Positions 11,179 to 23,500 of a stretch of DNA of 64,000 nucleotides are shown piece after piece (position 1 is the stretch's first letter; every line of letters starts with the position of its first letter). A model generated the notes under the pieces. The model saw only the letters and a list, made by a program, of their open reading frames with translations. It did not search any database and was not told the DNA's origin. Position numbers and translations under genes: made by a program. This DNA comes from Aspergillus flavus. Its lineage: Eukaryota > Ascomycota > Eurotiomycetes > Eurotiales > Aspergillaceae. The DNA is taken from the NCBI RefSeq assembly GCF_009017415.1, contig NC_092407.1, forward strand, positions 4,588,001-4,652,000. Reading direction: 5' to 3'.

Positions 11179-12706
11179 CTACTCCTTGCCATACCTCTCC
11201 TTCTCCCAGAACCAATGGTATAAGCTCCTCCACTCAGTCGCTTCATCTTCCACATAATCTCCCACCAACTCTGCCGTCTCATTTCCCTCCGGCAGGTCTA
11301 GCGTTGGGGGTACGGGGCCGCTAGAGCTCATTTCGACAGCTACATTGCCCGCATTGTGATCCAGGACGTTGGCATCCGTATCCTTGACTTTCTCTGCGAG
11401 GTCGCGAGCACCTTCCCGGGCAGCTTCGGCCCATTCCTCAGCTTGTTGGCGGGCTCGTTCGATCAATTCATCTGGTGTAGGGTATCGTCGCAGAGCAATG
11501 AGGAGAAGATAGTAGCTCTGTACAATGATGGAGTATACTGCGTCCTTTGCGAGCATGGTGAACCCGTGGGAGAAGAAGCCTTTGAGTACTTCTGCTGGCA
11601 GGCCTGCGTAGAGAGCTTGAATGCCTTCCGTACGGGCTATACTAACCACATTAGAAATAATGGGTGGCATCAATGACAGTCCCTCGTCGGAGTCATCTTT
11701 TCCCCCATTATCAGTTGAAGGGGCGGTGCTCGAGCCGGTGACTTGCGCTCGAGTCTTAGCCATAGAAATCGGATACGTGATTGACGACGCAGCCGACTTG
11801 CTGATAGCAGCTAACAGGAAGGTAGTAGCCGCGGATGGCTTTCCGCGCTTATCCCGTGGGAAAAGGCTATACTTTAAGAACTCATTTAGGAAGAATGTAA
11901 TGGACGGATTCAGCGTAAGGATAAGTGAAGCCGAGTACCCCGACCAGAAACCTTTGATCCCCTTCTCCGCTCGAATACGAGCAGCAATATCTCTAGTGCT
12001 GGCCGAAATCTTCGAGGTCTGCTTCCGCGCCACGATATTAGCCAACGGTGTTGTGAACAGTTTCGCAAACGCGCCCGCTAAAACACCGACAGCTAGTTCG
12101 TCCAATATAGGTAGAACGACCTGCTTGCCGCCTTTCCGGGCGGGACCATACCGGGCGTTAATCCTCCGCTGTCTGAAGAATCCGTACGCCAGGAAGAACA
12201 GGAACGAGTCGGCTACGGTTTTGATTGTGTCTTGAGCAAGACCGGTGTACAAGTTTCCAAGTCCTTCTTTGGCGTAGATTTTGCGTGCTGCGTCGAGAAT
12301 GCCGGTGTATTCTTCCTCCTCCTCTTCATTACTGTCTTCCGTGTCTTTGTCCTGACCTTCCGTCTCCTCCCCTTCACCCTTGGCCTTAGTCTTCGCTGTC
12401 TTTTTGGGGTTGCGTTGGTTCTGTGTTTGCAGTCGGGCAATGATAAGACTTAGCGGGTACGTAGCGACATTCGATATAGCCGCTCCCACGGCACCAGCGG
12501 CTGCATTCCCAAGAGCTGGAAGAGCTGGGCCACGGAGGGCGGCTGTTTTCCAGTCTTTGTTCGGTCGGGGTTCTTCGTATCGCTGGTAAAGGGAATAGGT
12601 ATCCTATAGTCCAATCGGTGTTTAGAAAAAGAGATTCCCTACGAAGTGAAGAACGCCGGTGTCAGCATACCAACTCAGGGTTATATGACACCGCGTACTC
12701 GGGCAT
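11179..12706 (-). CDS. Mitochondrial-carrier-family protein, peroxisomal Ant1/PMP34-like
   Basis: I rebuilt two exons: 12706-12671 (12 codons from ATG) and 12603-11179. The 67-nt intron has a GTATGC donor and a TATAG acceptor; the second exon alone has no ATG near the domain start. The product is 486 aa. It shows the three-fold carrier layout: a first repeat starting Ala-Leu-Pro-Ala-Leu-Gly-Asn-Ala with the signature Tyr-Pro-Leu-Ser-Leu-Ile-Ile-Ala-Arg-Leu-Gln, a second with Thr-Thr-Pro-Leu-Ala-Asn-Ile-Val-Ala-Arg, and a third with Thr-Tyr-Pro-Ile-Ser-Met-Ala-Lys-Thr-Arg. These PL(S/A)xxxxR variants, lacking the acidic residue of the usual PxDxxK, recall peroxisomal carriers that exchange ATP/AMP or CoA-type nucleotides. 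An acidic, Lys/Glu-rich insert follows the first helix, and the C-terminal tail is charged. Peroxisomal rather than mitochondrial location is inferred. Confidence 0.8.
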
Positions 12707-13409
12707 TTTGTCCAAGAAAAATTGCAGTGTCAGGATTCAGTCCAGCTGGGGAAAGCTGTAGTCAAAGTGGGGAATTATGCGGAGTACATGGAAAGATTGA
12801 CGATAGTGTTCAGGTCGTGGATTGTGGGATCAAAATTGAATATAGCGCAGCCGAGGATGGGCTCATATCGAACAGATATGAAGTAGAAATGAATCGAATC
12901 GTTATCATGCAATTTCCAGATGATTAGTATGCAGAGGTCTTGTTGGACATCGGCCGAGGTTCAAAGCCCTGGATTGGCGATAACGTCATGCTCACGTGTG
13001 GCCCGTGCATGCAACGGTCGCGGCATGTGATCCTAGACGCAACTGTGAACCTCACATATTATTTCTGTCTACGAAATTGGAATCAGAAGTATATGTTACT
13101 AGGTAGTTAGATTGCTATTCCAATGAGTCTACAAAAAGTTCAACCCATTGCTCCCTCCAAACGAAACCGTACGAAGCCCGACAAATACCATCCTTCTGGA
13201 TAAAAAAACAAAACCGTCCGTCCCAAAACCCCGTACCCAGTGGTAATCATGATGCAGATTCCGTAAGAAAAATTGATTGAGAACAAGTATCACACCGTAA
13301 GCGCTCAGCACCTCGGTCCATTCGAGCCAGCGAGAATCGGTCGTGTGACGACAGCCGCTATTGTACGTCGGACGAGGAACGAAACAAGAAGGAATCGAGG
13401 GCGAGGCAT
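12707..13409. other. Intergenic region between carrier promoter and H4 3' end
   Basis: About 0.7 kb. The left part should hold the promoter of the minus-strand carrier gene; the right part should hold the 3' UTR of histone H4. Nothing else was recognised. Confidence 0.35.
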
Positions 13410-13944
<535 letters not shown>

Positions 13945-14120
13945 TTGTGTGAAGTTCAAATATGATGAAAAGAGATGGATATCGATGAGATATAGATGGA
14001 AACGGTGGGTTGCAGGACGATAGACGCGACGCGTTGCGGGCCGGTTGCTGAAATCAGAGGTGCAAGAAGAAGGGGAAAAAAGAGCGTCAGGAAAGGCTTT
14101 GTAAGGAGAGGGGCTATAGC

Positions 14121-14127
14121 TTATATA
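14121..14127 (-). promoter_or_regulatory. TATA box of the histone H4 gene
   Basis: Read on the minus strand the sequence is TATATAA, about 180 nt upstream of the H4 start codon. It lies in an otherwise moderately GC-rich promoter, so it stands out. The likely transcription start is some 30 nt downstream. Confidence 0.6.
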
Positions 14128-14236
14128 GCTTTTCCGGGCGGGCGGCAAGGGAAAGGGTGATTTCGCCTGAGAATTTCCCACAGGGTTAATGACTAATCGT
14201 AGGGGAATGGACAGTCAAAAGCAACGCAGCGTGTTG

Positions 14237-14241
14237 ATTGG
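14237..14241 (-). promoter_or_regulatory. CCAAT box in the histone H4 promoter
   Basis: A CCAAT pentamer on the minus strand lies about 110 nt upstream of the TATA box, a usual place for binding by the fungal CCAAT-binding HAP/AnCF complex. CCAAT boxes are common in histone promoters. Function is inferred from position only. Confidence 0.4.
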
Positions 14242-15493
14242 CGGGTAGCGGGGGTGAAAAAGGGCGTTATGAACGACCGCTTTCAAGCCCGTGTTTTTGG
14301 GCGTTCGTTGTTGGCGCATCAGCCGCTAAAACGCGGACCCCGAGGGGCGGGTCGCTGATCACGTGACCATGACATCGGATATCTCAACCTCATCAAATAC
14401 TATGGTTCGTCCTGGACTCATGATTCTCCACAAAAGCAAGGCAAAGCAACAATTATATGCAATTGCAATATTCAGAGAAATACTTGCAATATCTAGTCCA
14501 TCACACTTGCGACTGGACTCCCTGGGGATGAACAAACGCAAGTGTTCATACCTGACATTCTCCTTGCGGTCGCCTACATACCTACTTGAGTGAGGACGCG
14601 CCACGGCTAACAATTACCGGGCCATGTGTCCTTTATCAAAATCTGGAAGCTGAACTATCTAGTCATGTTGCGTTGGATTAACCCAGTATCACCCTTAGTA
14701 GAGCCAGAGATCGTCGAGAATTTAAAGCTCATGTCAAAACCATCCTTTAACTTGGTTGTAAACCTGTATTGTATCTGTCATACATCCTCCCACTATCGCA
14801 CATAATACCAAGACGCCTTGAGAAAAGAAAAGGAAAAGGAAAAGGAACTTGGGAGGGGAGTTGGACGAAAATGTGCGATCAAACTCCGTACAACGCTCAA
14901 GTCGAATAAATGATAATTAACAACATGCTGAATGCAATCGAACTTCTTTTAACGACATCCTCGTCCAGATGCCGTGTCGTAGAAAACGCTCTCAATAAAT
15001 GCTGCCGACCAACAGATAAAATTACTAGAGAAACATAGCTTCATGATCATGAGGAGGAAAAATAAGAACAAGATAAATGAAAACAGAGACAACTGACGCA
15101 CGGGCGAGTGCATACAGGTCGAGGTTCCAACGCCATATGATCATGACTTTTGTGCCCCTTCACCGGAAGATATGAAGTGCAAAGAGTGAAGACCCGCGGT
15201 TTATTACCATCGCAAAGGCCATACTTCGAGCTTCAACACGGTGAGAAAGGCACAGCCAGAACAAAAAAAAAAGGTATCACAAAAGTCAAATTGAGGGTTG
15301 CAATAGAAATGGCACGTCGTATACTGCACGATACATCGTAAGAATAAACTTCGGAGAGAAGATGAACAATCATTCTTGTATCTGATGACCGGAGGCAGTA
15401 TGTTGCTGGATAGTAGTAGATGTTATCTTAGAAACGTCGAACTCGTCATACGTGTAAGGCGGAATATAATTCGCTATGAGGGTGCAGGTTGAT
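14242..15493. other. Intergenic region right of H4
   Basis: About 1.25 kb between the H4 promoter and the 3' end of the minus-strand CBM21 gene. It has GC-rich elements near 14320-14352, an (AAAAGG)-like purine microsatellite near 14820-14850 and A-rich tracts near 15050-15070 and 15264-15272. The part next to 15493 should be the 3' UTR of the CBM21 gene. No divergent histone H3 frame is present. Confidence 0.4.
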
Positions 15494-17596
15494 TCATCCT
15501 TGAATAACTGCTGGTCTTTGTGTTTCCTTTAGGAAACTGCTTTGCATGGGCTCGATATATGGATAGCTGTGTGGAGTGGGTGAAGAATTCCGGGAGCTAC
15601 CACCAGTAGCTGCGTCCGTCTTAGGCGACGCTGTTGGTGAAGATTGAGAAGAAGACGTCTGTGTGTTATGAGGGGAAGACTTATCCAAGCTTGGTATGGG
15701 GCGAGTGTTGTGGGAAGAGTTCGAGGAACCGAAGAAACAATATCGGTCAACAAGCTCCTTGTACACCGAGGACTCTCGATGGGGCTTGCTTGACAATAAA
15801 GAAGACGGTTTCGATTGTTCGGCCTGAGGTTGGATTCTTGACTGTGAATGACTATCGCCCAGAGGCCGGTCGACAATCGTCCCTCTTCCCTTGACAGGGC
15901 TGTACTTCCCACCCCCTGGCGGGGATACTTCGGACTTTGCCCGAGCAGTGAGTGTGGTCCGGTCGTGCGCTGACTTGGTGCGCATTGCAGCACTCAAAGA
16001 CGTTTCGAAATCATAACGACTACCAAATATCTGGGAAGACTGCTTGTCACGACGCACGGGAGCCACCGCATCGTCATCATGTGTTCTAATACCATAGGGA
16101 GGCCGATCTTTAGCACCTCGAGTGTTGCGGCCAAAGGAAAGATAGTCGTTCAAACTCGAGAGGTCATCGAATGACGCAGACTTTCCTTGGTTGTTGGCGC
16201 TAGAGCCAGCGAAGGTCTTACTCCGAGGAAGAGGAGCGCGAGATACTGCGATCGGCTTGACAGGTAGACTATGAGAGTCCGACGTTGATGTAGGAACCTT
16301 GAGGAAGGTAACCTGGTAGTTCATTGCCCGGTTGTTATCCCAGAATTCCTGTCCATTGACGTAATAACGAACGCAAAGGAACATGGTCTTCTTTTCTAGG
16401 TTTGCCTGCTCGTCCAGCTTGATACTGAAGCAAAATCGGTCGTATCCATCATGAATCTGCTTACGACGAACGTCGTCACTGTATTCTGCAATAACCTCAG
16501 ATATCGTCTTCCATTGATCGAATGTGAAACGAGCTGCGACATGTTTGTGGAAGGCTAGATTAGCGACCGCCACCACACCAACTAAAGTGTTCTTGTCTGG
16601 CGACAGAAACAAGCGTTCAAGCCGAACTCGCTGATGGGCTCGGGTTGAAACATCCCTAGGGAAATTTGGGAGTCTAATATCCCATTCATAGGAAGTCATT
16701 TCCGGCTGGTCCTTGCTGAACGGAAAACCTGCTTCAGATTCGTAGTCGTCTACTGGAGATCCACCGGCACTCACAGCCTGGGGCTTATCCAACTGCAAAA
16801 AGTGGCGAATGTGCTCTAGCTGGGCATCAAAGTGCACGGCCTTAGCATATGTTGGCGTCCCAGGCATGCTCGATGGGCGCCGTCGCGCCGAAGGCGGACG
16901 AAGAGCTGGTCTAACAAGCTCCCCCGACTTCTTACGCACCATGGGTTGTTTCGCCCGTGGGTCGTCATCTCCATCGCTCTCATCGGGGGAGCTCGTCACT
17001 GCCTCCTCTTGCTTCAGATCAATGGCGTGCTCCGTGATCGAGCGTGAATGAGAAATCTTGCGCGCTTCCTTAGAAAGAGGTGGATGAGGTTGCTTCTTAG
17101 TAGGATTAGTTAATTGCGTTACGCTAGACGATGGTTTCTTCTCTTGGGTTTCTCGCTCCGGAGAAGAAACGCGCCTTTGCTCGATAGACCTCACGGCTAG
17201 CTCCAACTCCTGCAGGCGAAGCCCATCCTTGTGACCGTAATTGGTTTCTTCATCACTAGAGTTTGGGGCGGACTCTGGAGGAGAGATCATCGCCCCAGGA
17301 GGGATAAGAGCGTCACTTCGTGGGGGCGGTGATTGTCTGATGGTAGCATGAGAATCTATTGTCTGCTTGGACTTCCGTACATTTTCTTGGGCTGGAAGAG
17401 TGAACGATTTGCTTGTTGATGGGCTTCTGCGGTGTCTGCGTACATAAGCCGTCGAAGAGTAAGACCGAGACAGGCGTGGTCGTCCCGCCGGCGGGTCAAC
17501 CAAGGTAGGTGACGTGGGACAGGACTGAGACTCTGGCTCAATATTCTCAATATGTTGCGCGAAAGGCGACGACTTGAGCGGCGCAGTGTATGGCAT
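15494..17596 (-). CDS. Glycogen-targeting PP1 regulatory subunit with CBM21 domain (Gac1/PIG-like)
   Basis: A single-exon 700-aa protein. The N-terminal third is Ser/Pro-rich and probably disordered. At residues about 249-253 it has Lys-Ala-Val-His-Phe, a good RVxF-type docking motif for protein phosphatase 1. Residues about 302-432 form a CBM21 domain, with Leu-Glu-Arg-Leu-Phe-Leu-Ser, a Gly-Val-Val-Ala-Val-Ala-Asn-Leu-Ala-Phe strand, Val-Ala-Ala-Arg-Phe-Thr-Phe-Asp-Gln-Trp, and Tyr-Tyr-Val-Asn-Gly-Gln-Glu-Phe-Trp-Asp-Asn-Asn near the end, which is the carbohydrate-binding Asn/Trp signature. RVxF followed by CBM21 is the layout of yeast Gac1/Pig2 and animal PPP1R3 proteins, which bring PP1 to glycogen to activate glycogen synthase. 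The Ser-rich C-terminal tail (about 250 aa) is unremarkable. Confidence 0.88.
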   Translation of the reverse strand: MPYTAPLKSSPFAQHIENIEPESQSCPTSPTLVDPPAGRPRLSRSYSSTAYVRRHRRSPSTSKSFTLPAQENVRKSKQTIDSHATIRQSPPPRSDALIPPGAMISPPESAPNSSDEETNYGHKDGLRLQELELAVRSIEQRRVSSPERETQEKKPSSSVTQLTNPTKKQPHPPLSKEARKISHSRSITEHAIDLKQEEAVTSSPDESDGDDDPRAKQPMVRKKSGELVRPALRPPSARRRPSSMPGTPTYAKAVHFDAQLEHIRHFLQLDKPQAVSAGGSPVDDYESEAGFPFSKDQPEMTSYEWDIRLPNFPRDVSTRAHQRVRLERLFLSPDKNTLVGVVAVANLAFHKHVAARFTFDQWKTISEVIAEYSDDVRRKQIHDGYDRFCFSIKLDEQANLEKKTMFLCVRYYVNGQEFWDNNRAMNYQVTFLKVPTSTSDSHSLPVKPIAVSRAPLPRSKTFAGSSANNQGKSASFDDLSSLNDYLSFGRNTRGAKDRPPYGIRTHDDDAVAPVRRDKQSSQIFGSRYDFETSLSAAMRTKSAHDRTTLTARAKSEVSPPGGGKYSPVKGRGTIVDRPLGDSHSQSRIQPQAEQSKPSSLLSSKPHRESSVYKELVDRYCFFGSSNSSHNTRPIPSLDKSSPHNTQTSSSQSSPTASPKTDAATGGSSRNSSPTPHSYPYIEPMQSSFLKETQRPAVIQG

Positions 17597-20500
17597 CCGG
17601 CCGGATTTGTGCGATCAAACACAGAAAGTGATCTAATAGAGTAACAGGGAAACTCTGGCTTCTCTTAAGGTTGTGGATATTAAGAGACGAGGATCTTATA
17701 CAAGCTGGCCCCGTCAATACGATCTTTTGAATGAGTTAGTACAGTGTGTTGTAGTGGACAGCGATGCTGAAGCGTGAGGTTGAAGCTGAGCACAAGGGTG
17801 GCGACAGATTTACATATAGTCAAGTTGTACAGGGACAGTGAATTCGGACCAGAGTAGAACTGTGGTGTTCAAGGAAGGTCTGTACACGGCCCGGAGGAAA
17901 ATTGTGAAAGAAATGGTGAATAAGAAACCACAAGAAGGAGCGTTGGACATCAGTTCCGTACTCGGGAAATGGAGGCAAAGGCGAGCGTATCATAACACCC
18001 TATCCCTCCCTGCGGTAATACAAAAGGATTTGCAAAGAACGGGATTCGAGAAAATCACCGACGTAACAATCGTTGTGGCATGACAAGGGGAATGGTGCCA
18101 TAGAAGGAGATTGCATCACGATTCGATGAACAGATGTGCACATACCTTGAAAGCTCGACATCTAGTGAGATGAAACAAAGAAAAAAAACACGAAAACGCA
18201 AGATAATTCGAGCGAAGCAATCGCGTTTCAAGTTGCAAGAAAAGGGGAAGGAAAAACAAGAATGAGATGGGGGAATTAGTAAGACCCAAGCCCGATGTTG
18301 AAAGAGAAAGATGGGATGATCAATAATGGAGGGAGAAAGGAAATATATGGGAGATGTGGAGATAATGATGAGAGGAGAATGGGGACCGGAGACGGAGCCG
18401 CAGTACACAATATATCAAGGCAATGAGATGATCGTTGATAAGAAACCTAATAACCGGAGAATTTTGGATTTTTTGACTGTTACTGTTCCTAATAGTCAAG
18501 AGGGGCGAAAAACGAAATTAAGTTGAGACAGATGAGGATTTTTTCCTTTTTTCTTTTTTTCTTTTCTTTCCTTCGAATTAATCTTCCATGGCGATTTCTT
18601 TTCTTCTATCTTTAGTGGTTTTTTGAAATTTTTCAATTTTTTTTATCAACCCCTTGATGGCAAAAAGGATATTCAATCGGTTACTCAAGCAATCCACTTT
18701 TAGTGCTCTTTTTTTCTTTCTTTTTTTAATTTTTAATTCTTAGTGTTATTTTTACTTTTCCACCGTGACCGTTACTATACAAGGTGATAAGTTCGTAGCC
18801 TAAGGCTAAAGGTTTGCCGCCGTACCCGGAAACCGGCCAAAACCAATAGATAACGACAGGATGAGGAGGTGGTATTAGCGGTAATACACCAACTTAAAAT
18901 AGGCGATCGAACGGTCTGGGACAGTGGGACGATCCCCCAACAGACCAGTCAGTGCGTTCCGACCCAGTGGGTCGAAGGGAAGAGCTCCAGGTTAATGGAG
19001 TTAATGGAGGGTACCGGACGCTCAGGTTATAGTTCCAGATTCTCACGACATTTGATTTGCCCCCACGATCTCCCATCGGCCAGACCGCCGTCTAATATTC
19101 CTTTAGTCACAGTTTCATGGTGGCTTGCACTGTGGCAAATCTTAAGGGATCTAATCGGAAGTATATCTACTTCATATGTTTTATGATAATTATACACCCA
19201 CCCACTGAATGATTTGAGCTTTCTTTTACCCGTCATCCCCGATATCGCATTGTCTTGCCCATGGTGGCATTTCGCAAAACCCTTGCGATCGGATGCCGTA
19301 TGTGCTGATGATGCATGTCGGTCTATCTGTCAGTATGTGCATGTGGTTGTCAGTAGGAGGGCAGGTGATCTTCAAGGCTGCATCTCCGGAATGAACAGGA
19401 CCTTCTCAATGGTGGGGAGTGGATGTCTGTATGCATCTCCATCATGCAGGTATATTTACATACGATGAGCAGTACTTAGCACCCTGACAAGATCCATCGG
19501 TCTGCATGTCTCCGAGGAGGTCGGACGTCCACTAGCGTCACTGCCCAGGAATGTCCTAAATCAAGGAATACGTGTCTCCCTGCAGGACTAGTTTGTAAAT
19601 GATGTCGCGATACACATCCAACTCACCTGGTTGAATTCTTAATCTTCTTCGACAGTACATCATAATGGGATGTGGTTTACTCTCCTTCCCTGATCTTGGG
19701 ATACCCCTAACTTGAGGTGGCTTATCTAATACATGTTCCATTGATAAGTGGATAGGTAAGAAGGGTTACCTGGGAAATGCTGTCTTGCCGTTTGCGACGG
19801 TGGCGGGTCAATTTCTGGTTGGGACCAAAGTATTTAGCAGTATATGGGGCCTGACGTGCGATACATTTTATCCTCAATTTTAGTCACCGCACCCTAAAGT
19901 AAGTCAATGTCCTATCAGTTCTCCACACCCCCCTCTTTAGCCTGCATTCTCCAGAAGTCAATTTAGCGCCGGTATCGTTATCAGGAGCGACCAATCAAAC
20001 CCACGCATGCTCACTCGCGATGGCCCTCAACGGTCTAGATAGAGTCGATGGTCTGAGGCTAGGAGAATACTGTTACTTTACTTATATTAGGACTGTGATT
20101 GCGCCCCTTGCTTTGACACATAGTCAGTAGTGTATAGAGACATGTCCCCTATGAATGTTATGCAGATGCAGTCTCGAATCTCCTGACGTACAGCATGCAA
20201 ACCAATTATCGTGCGCTCTGGTATTGGTAAGACTGAACTCCTTCTTCCCCTTTGCGACACTCGGTGTGTGACTTTTGGTTCAAGTGTCACCATCAATTAC
20301 ACCTCAATCCGACGGGAAGGGCTGAATCAGTCCTCCTGGAGTTGACACCCACTCAATTAAGGTACATAACGTAGTCGACTAAATTCATATCCATTCTCGA
20401 ACCTTGATTCTCTTGACAAAATCCACTAAGAGACTAGCGTCGTCCTCCCAACAAGTTATTTCCTTGGAACGTGCAATCATGACATCAGATGTTCTTTCCC

Positions 20501-23500
20501 AAGGATTTGATTCCGAGCTCAGTCCTCTCCCTTTGTATTTGTTTTTCGTCTGGCCTTTTTTTTTTTTTTTTTCCTTGACTTTTTCCCTTCCTTCACTCGC
20601 GTTTGACTGACATCCGTGCATGCAGTGTACACAAGAAAATTTTTCTTCCTTGAACGAGCCACCGGCCCCACGCGGTCCGGTCTTGGCACAACTCCCGGAT
20701 AGGCATTTAACTGGTCGGAAGGGTCCCTAATTGCCGTTCACGGCATACTCCGAGTATACTGTAGACGGGAGCTGTTGACACACAATTGGGTGATTTACCT
20801 TCTGTCGTACAGCATATATATTTTCCATTGATGCTGATAGGAAGTTAAGTCGTCTACTCATGCAAGCAGTACACACATAGTGGCGAGTTGTAAGAGTACT
20901 CTGGATGGAGGGGGGCATACAACCAACATTTTGGGTATACCTAGGAAGAAATTTGTTCGCCAATTTCTTTGTCTAAGAATTTTATATCCACTGCCTTATC
21001 ATTGGGTCTGTGTAACGTTGGATTGCATGCATCCTTTCGGTACCCACTATAGTATTCCACCATCTAGACCTCTGCCCCGGTCCATTGGCATCCCAAGGTA
21101 CCTACTATCAACACTGGTATATGAAGTATAGCTTTGCTACCCCTGGGCCTACAAGGGTCACGACCTAAAATCTCATCCTAAGCTCATTATGTGCCGTCTG
21201 TGCACATAAATTGTAATTTATTCTCTTTCTATCTGCAGAGTAACTGATGTTTTACAGTAATAATTGAATCCTATAGCCCAGGTTTCACAGCAGTGCTTCT
21301 CACCAACCTTTGCGAAAGTGGTCGAATTTTAATCTTCACTGGCGTCGCGGATATCTCGAGTAATTAATATATACTCAAACCCTATCAATAATAGTTTTAT
21401 AGGTGTAGGAAAGGTATCTTAGTAAGGTTAGGTAACGTTGCTCTCCGACTTGGCAGCGGATTGGCCCTTGAGATTCTGGTTTCCTTCCGAACCTCCGATA
21501 CCGATCGTCTGCGCAATTAACAGTGACATTATTGCAGATGAGAGAGAAGGTCCACGAGAGTGTGACCACGATGGAATTTAGTCGCTTATCTAAACCATGA
21601 AAGATCTTCACGGATTGACCGTCTATCGCGCAAATTGCGGAAATTCAAACAAGTTTGATGTCAACAATCTCCCTTCCCCTGACTGGACTCACCACCAGCC
21701 AAAGAAAAATTACATAAATAAATAATATTATTATTAACAACTTTACTCTATCTCATCGCAGAATTTTAGTTTCTAATGCACTTCTTGTTTGGAAACCAGA
21801 CTCCATGAACCCGAGTAAGTCTAAACATCCACTTTCGATCAATACCCAAGACTATGATTGACACCCCTGTCGTTCAAAACGCTACTGACCGGCCCCATTT
21901 CTAGTCTACTTTGACTTCTAACGAGTACCTACGGCGCACGATTCGTTAGTTCATACGCCGTCTGCATACGGTCCGTCACCGGAGACTTGGGGCCCGAGCG
22001 GGTAATCGGCGACGATTATTCAAAATTTCGAACGCTCGCCCTTTGATCGACAGATACGGCTGTGTTCGAGACCCGTCTTTCCGGAAGCCTGTCTCCCGTA
22101 TTGCCCAAAAAATTATATGGCTGTTAGAGTTTTCTTGTCTGTTGCCATCACTAACTGCCAGGAATACCTGAGCGCGGCGGTGAGATTTTTTCCGTGATGC
22201 GCACGTCCTTCCTGGAGAGTTTCAAACCGACTCCTGTTTATTCAACTTGATAGCCTTAGGATCATTTCTCAAGCACGCGATCGCATCCTTTGTTACTAAG
22301 TCCTTAGCGATAAGCACTTTGCGGATGGGTCGATGTATGTAGAGTCAATTCCCCGCGCATTGAGCGGAGGGGTTTCTAATACTGTCGGGACAGCGATAGG
22401 TCCCGAACTTGAGGTGGAGCGCTCTCCCATACTTGCGTCAAAATGCCCCGTGGGGATTGTTGATAAGGGATTTACTGCGGAGAATGTGCTGACAAAACTC
22501 CTTAACACATAGCTCGATATCAGATTGACTTCTCTCAACCATGAAGCATTTACAAAGTGGGCTTGAAGAATAACCTTCCGATCGTTGCTCCCGACAACTG
22601 CTGGACAAGGGACAAGCGATGGCCTCGGTGTGGCATTGATCTATTGTGACAGCAATATCATGAGATTGAACCCAGAACGCTCTATACAGTTCGCAAGCGA
22701 TGGTCTCGATCGGCCTTGACCTGGTCATGAGGGTTGCGACTACACATGCGGAGACGCATTGCCTTTGAGGGGAACGCTATCTGTTTATCAACGTCCTTAG
22801 CCTCTAACCTTGCTAAAATAAAAGGTTTTCAATAGGGAAACTCATTGAATGTTCACAATGTCTGTCATCGAACAGGGAGCCCAGTTGCCATGAGGGGGAA
22901 ATAGCGCATATCATCACCGGTAGAGCCCGTGTTGTTGAAAAGTGTATCTAAAAGTAAACGAAGAGTTGAATCCACTAATGTATATCTTAGGGCTCAGACG
23001 TCCGTGCAAGCTCACCAGCCAACCAACCATCGGCCAAGGTACCCCGAGCTGGCGTAACGGCCCCATTTAGTGAAGTTAAAGCTTGCTCCAAAGTGCGGCC
23101 CCAAGTACACTAAAATCTACTACGAGTACCTATGTCTACGCATAGACAGCGCTAGGGTCTCAGATAGGCGCCAATGCCTTAGCATCCCGAGTTTACACAG
23201 TAGGCATTCTACGGCTATCCGTGTCGGTTTATGAACCCGTAGCTCGCTTTCGCCTATTGAAACAACAACGCCGGCCATCTGCTTCCGAAGGTCGCCATAG
23301 GAGCAAGCGACACAGTACATACTCAGTAAGCTGGTCTTGGTTAGCATGAAGCTATAGCGGCGGGCCCCACCAGGAATTACCTCGTAATTGTTACTATGCA
23401 TCTTAAATTTCTGATAATGTAACCCTAAATAATTAACCAGCCACATCGAACAAATCAATGCATGGCAAGACCTTTCTCCTAATAATTCTCACCACATATT

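Noticed and set aside
22296..22728. Minus-strand frames with some protein-like words, possibly a regulatory-gene or transposon relic
   Set aside because: No ordered motif set could be found in either frame, so no family is supported.
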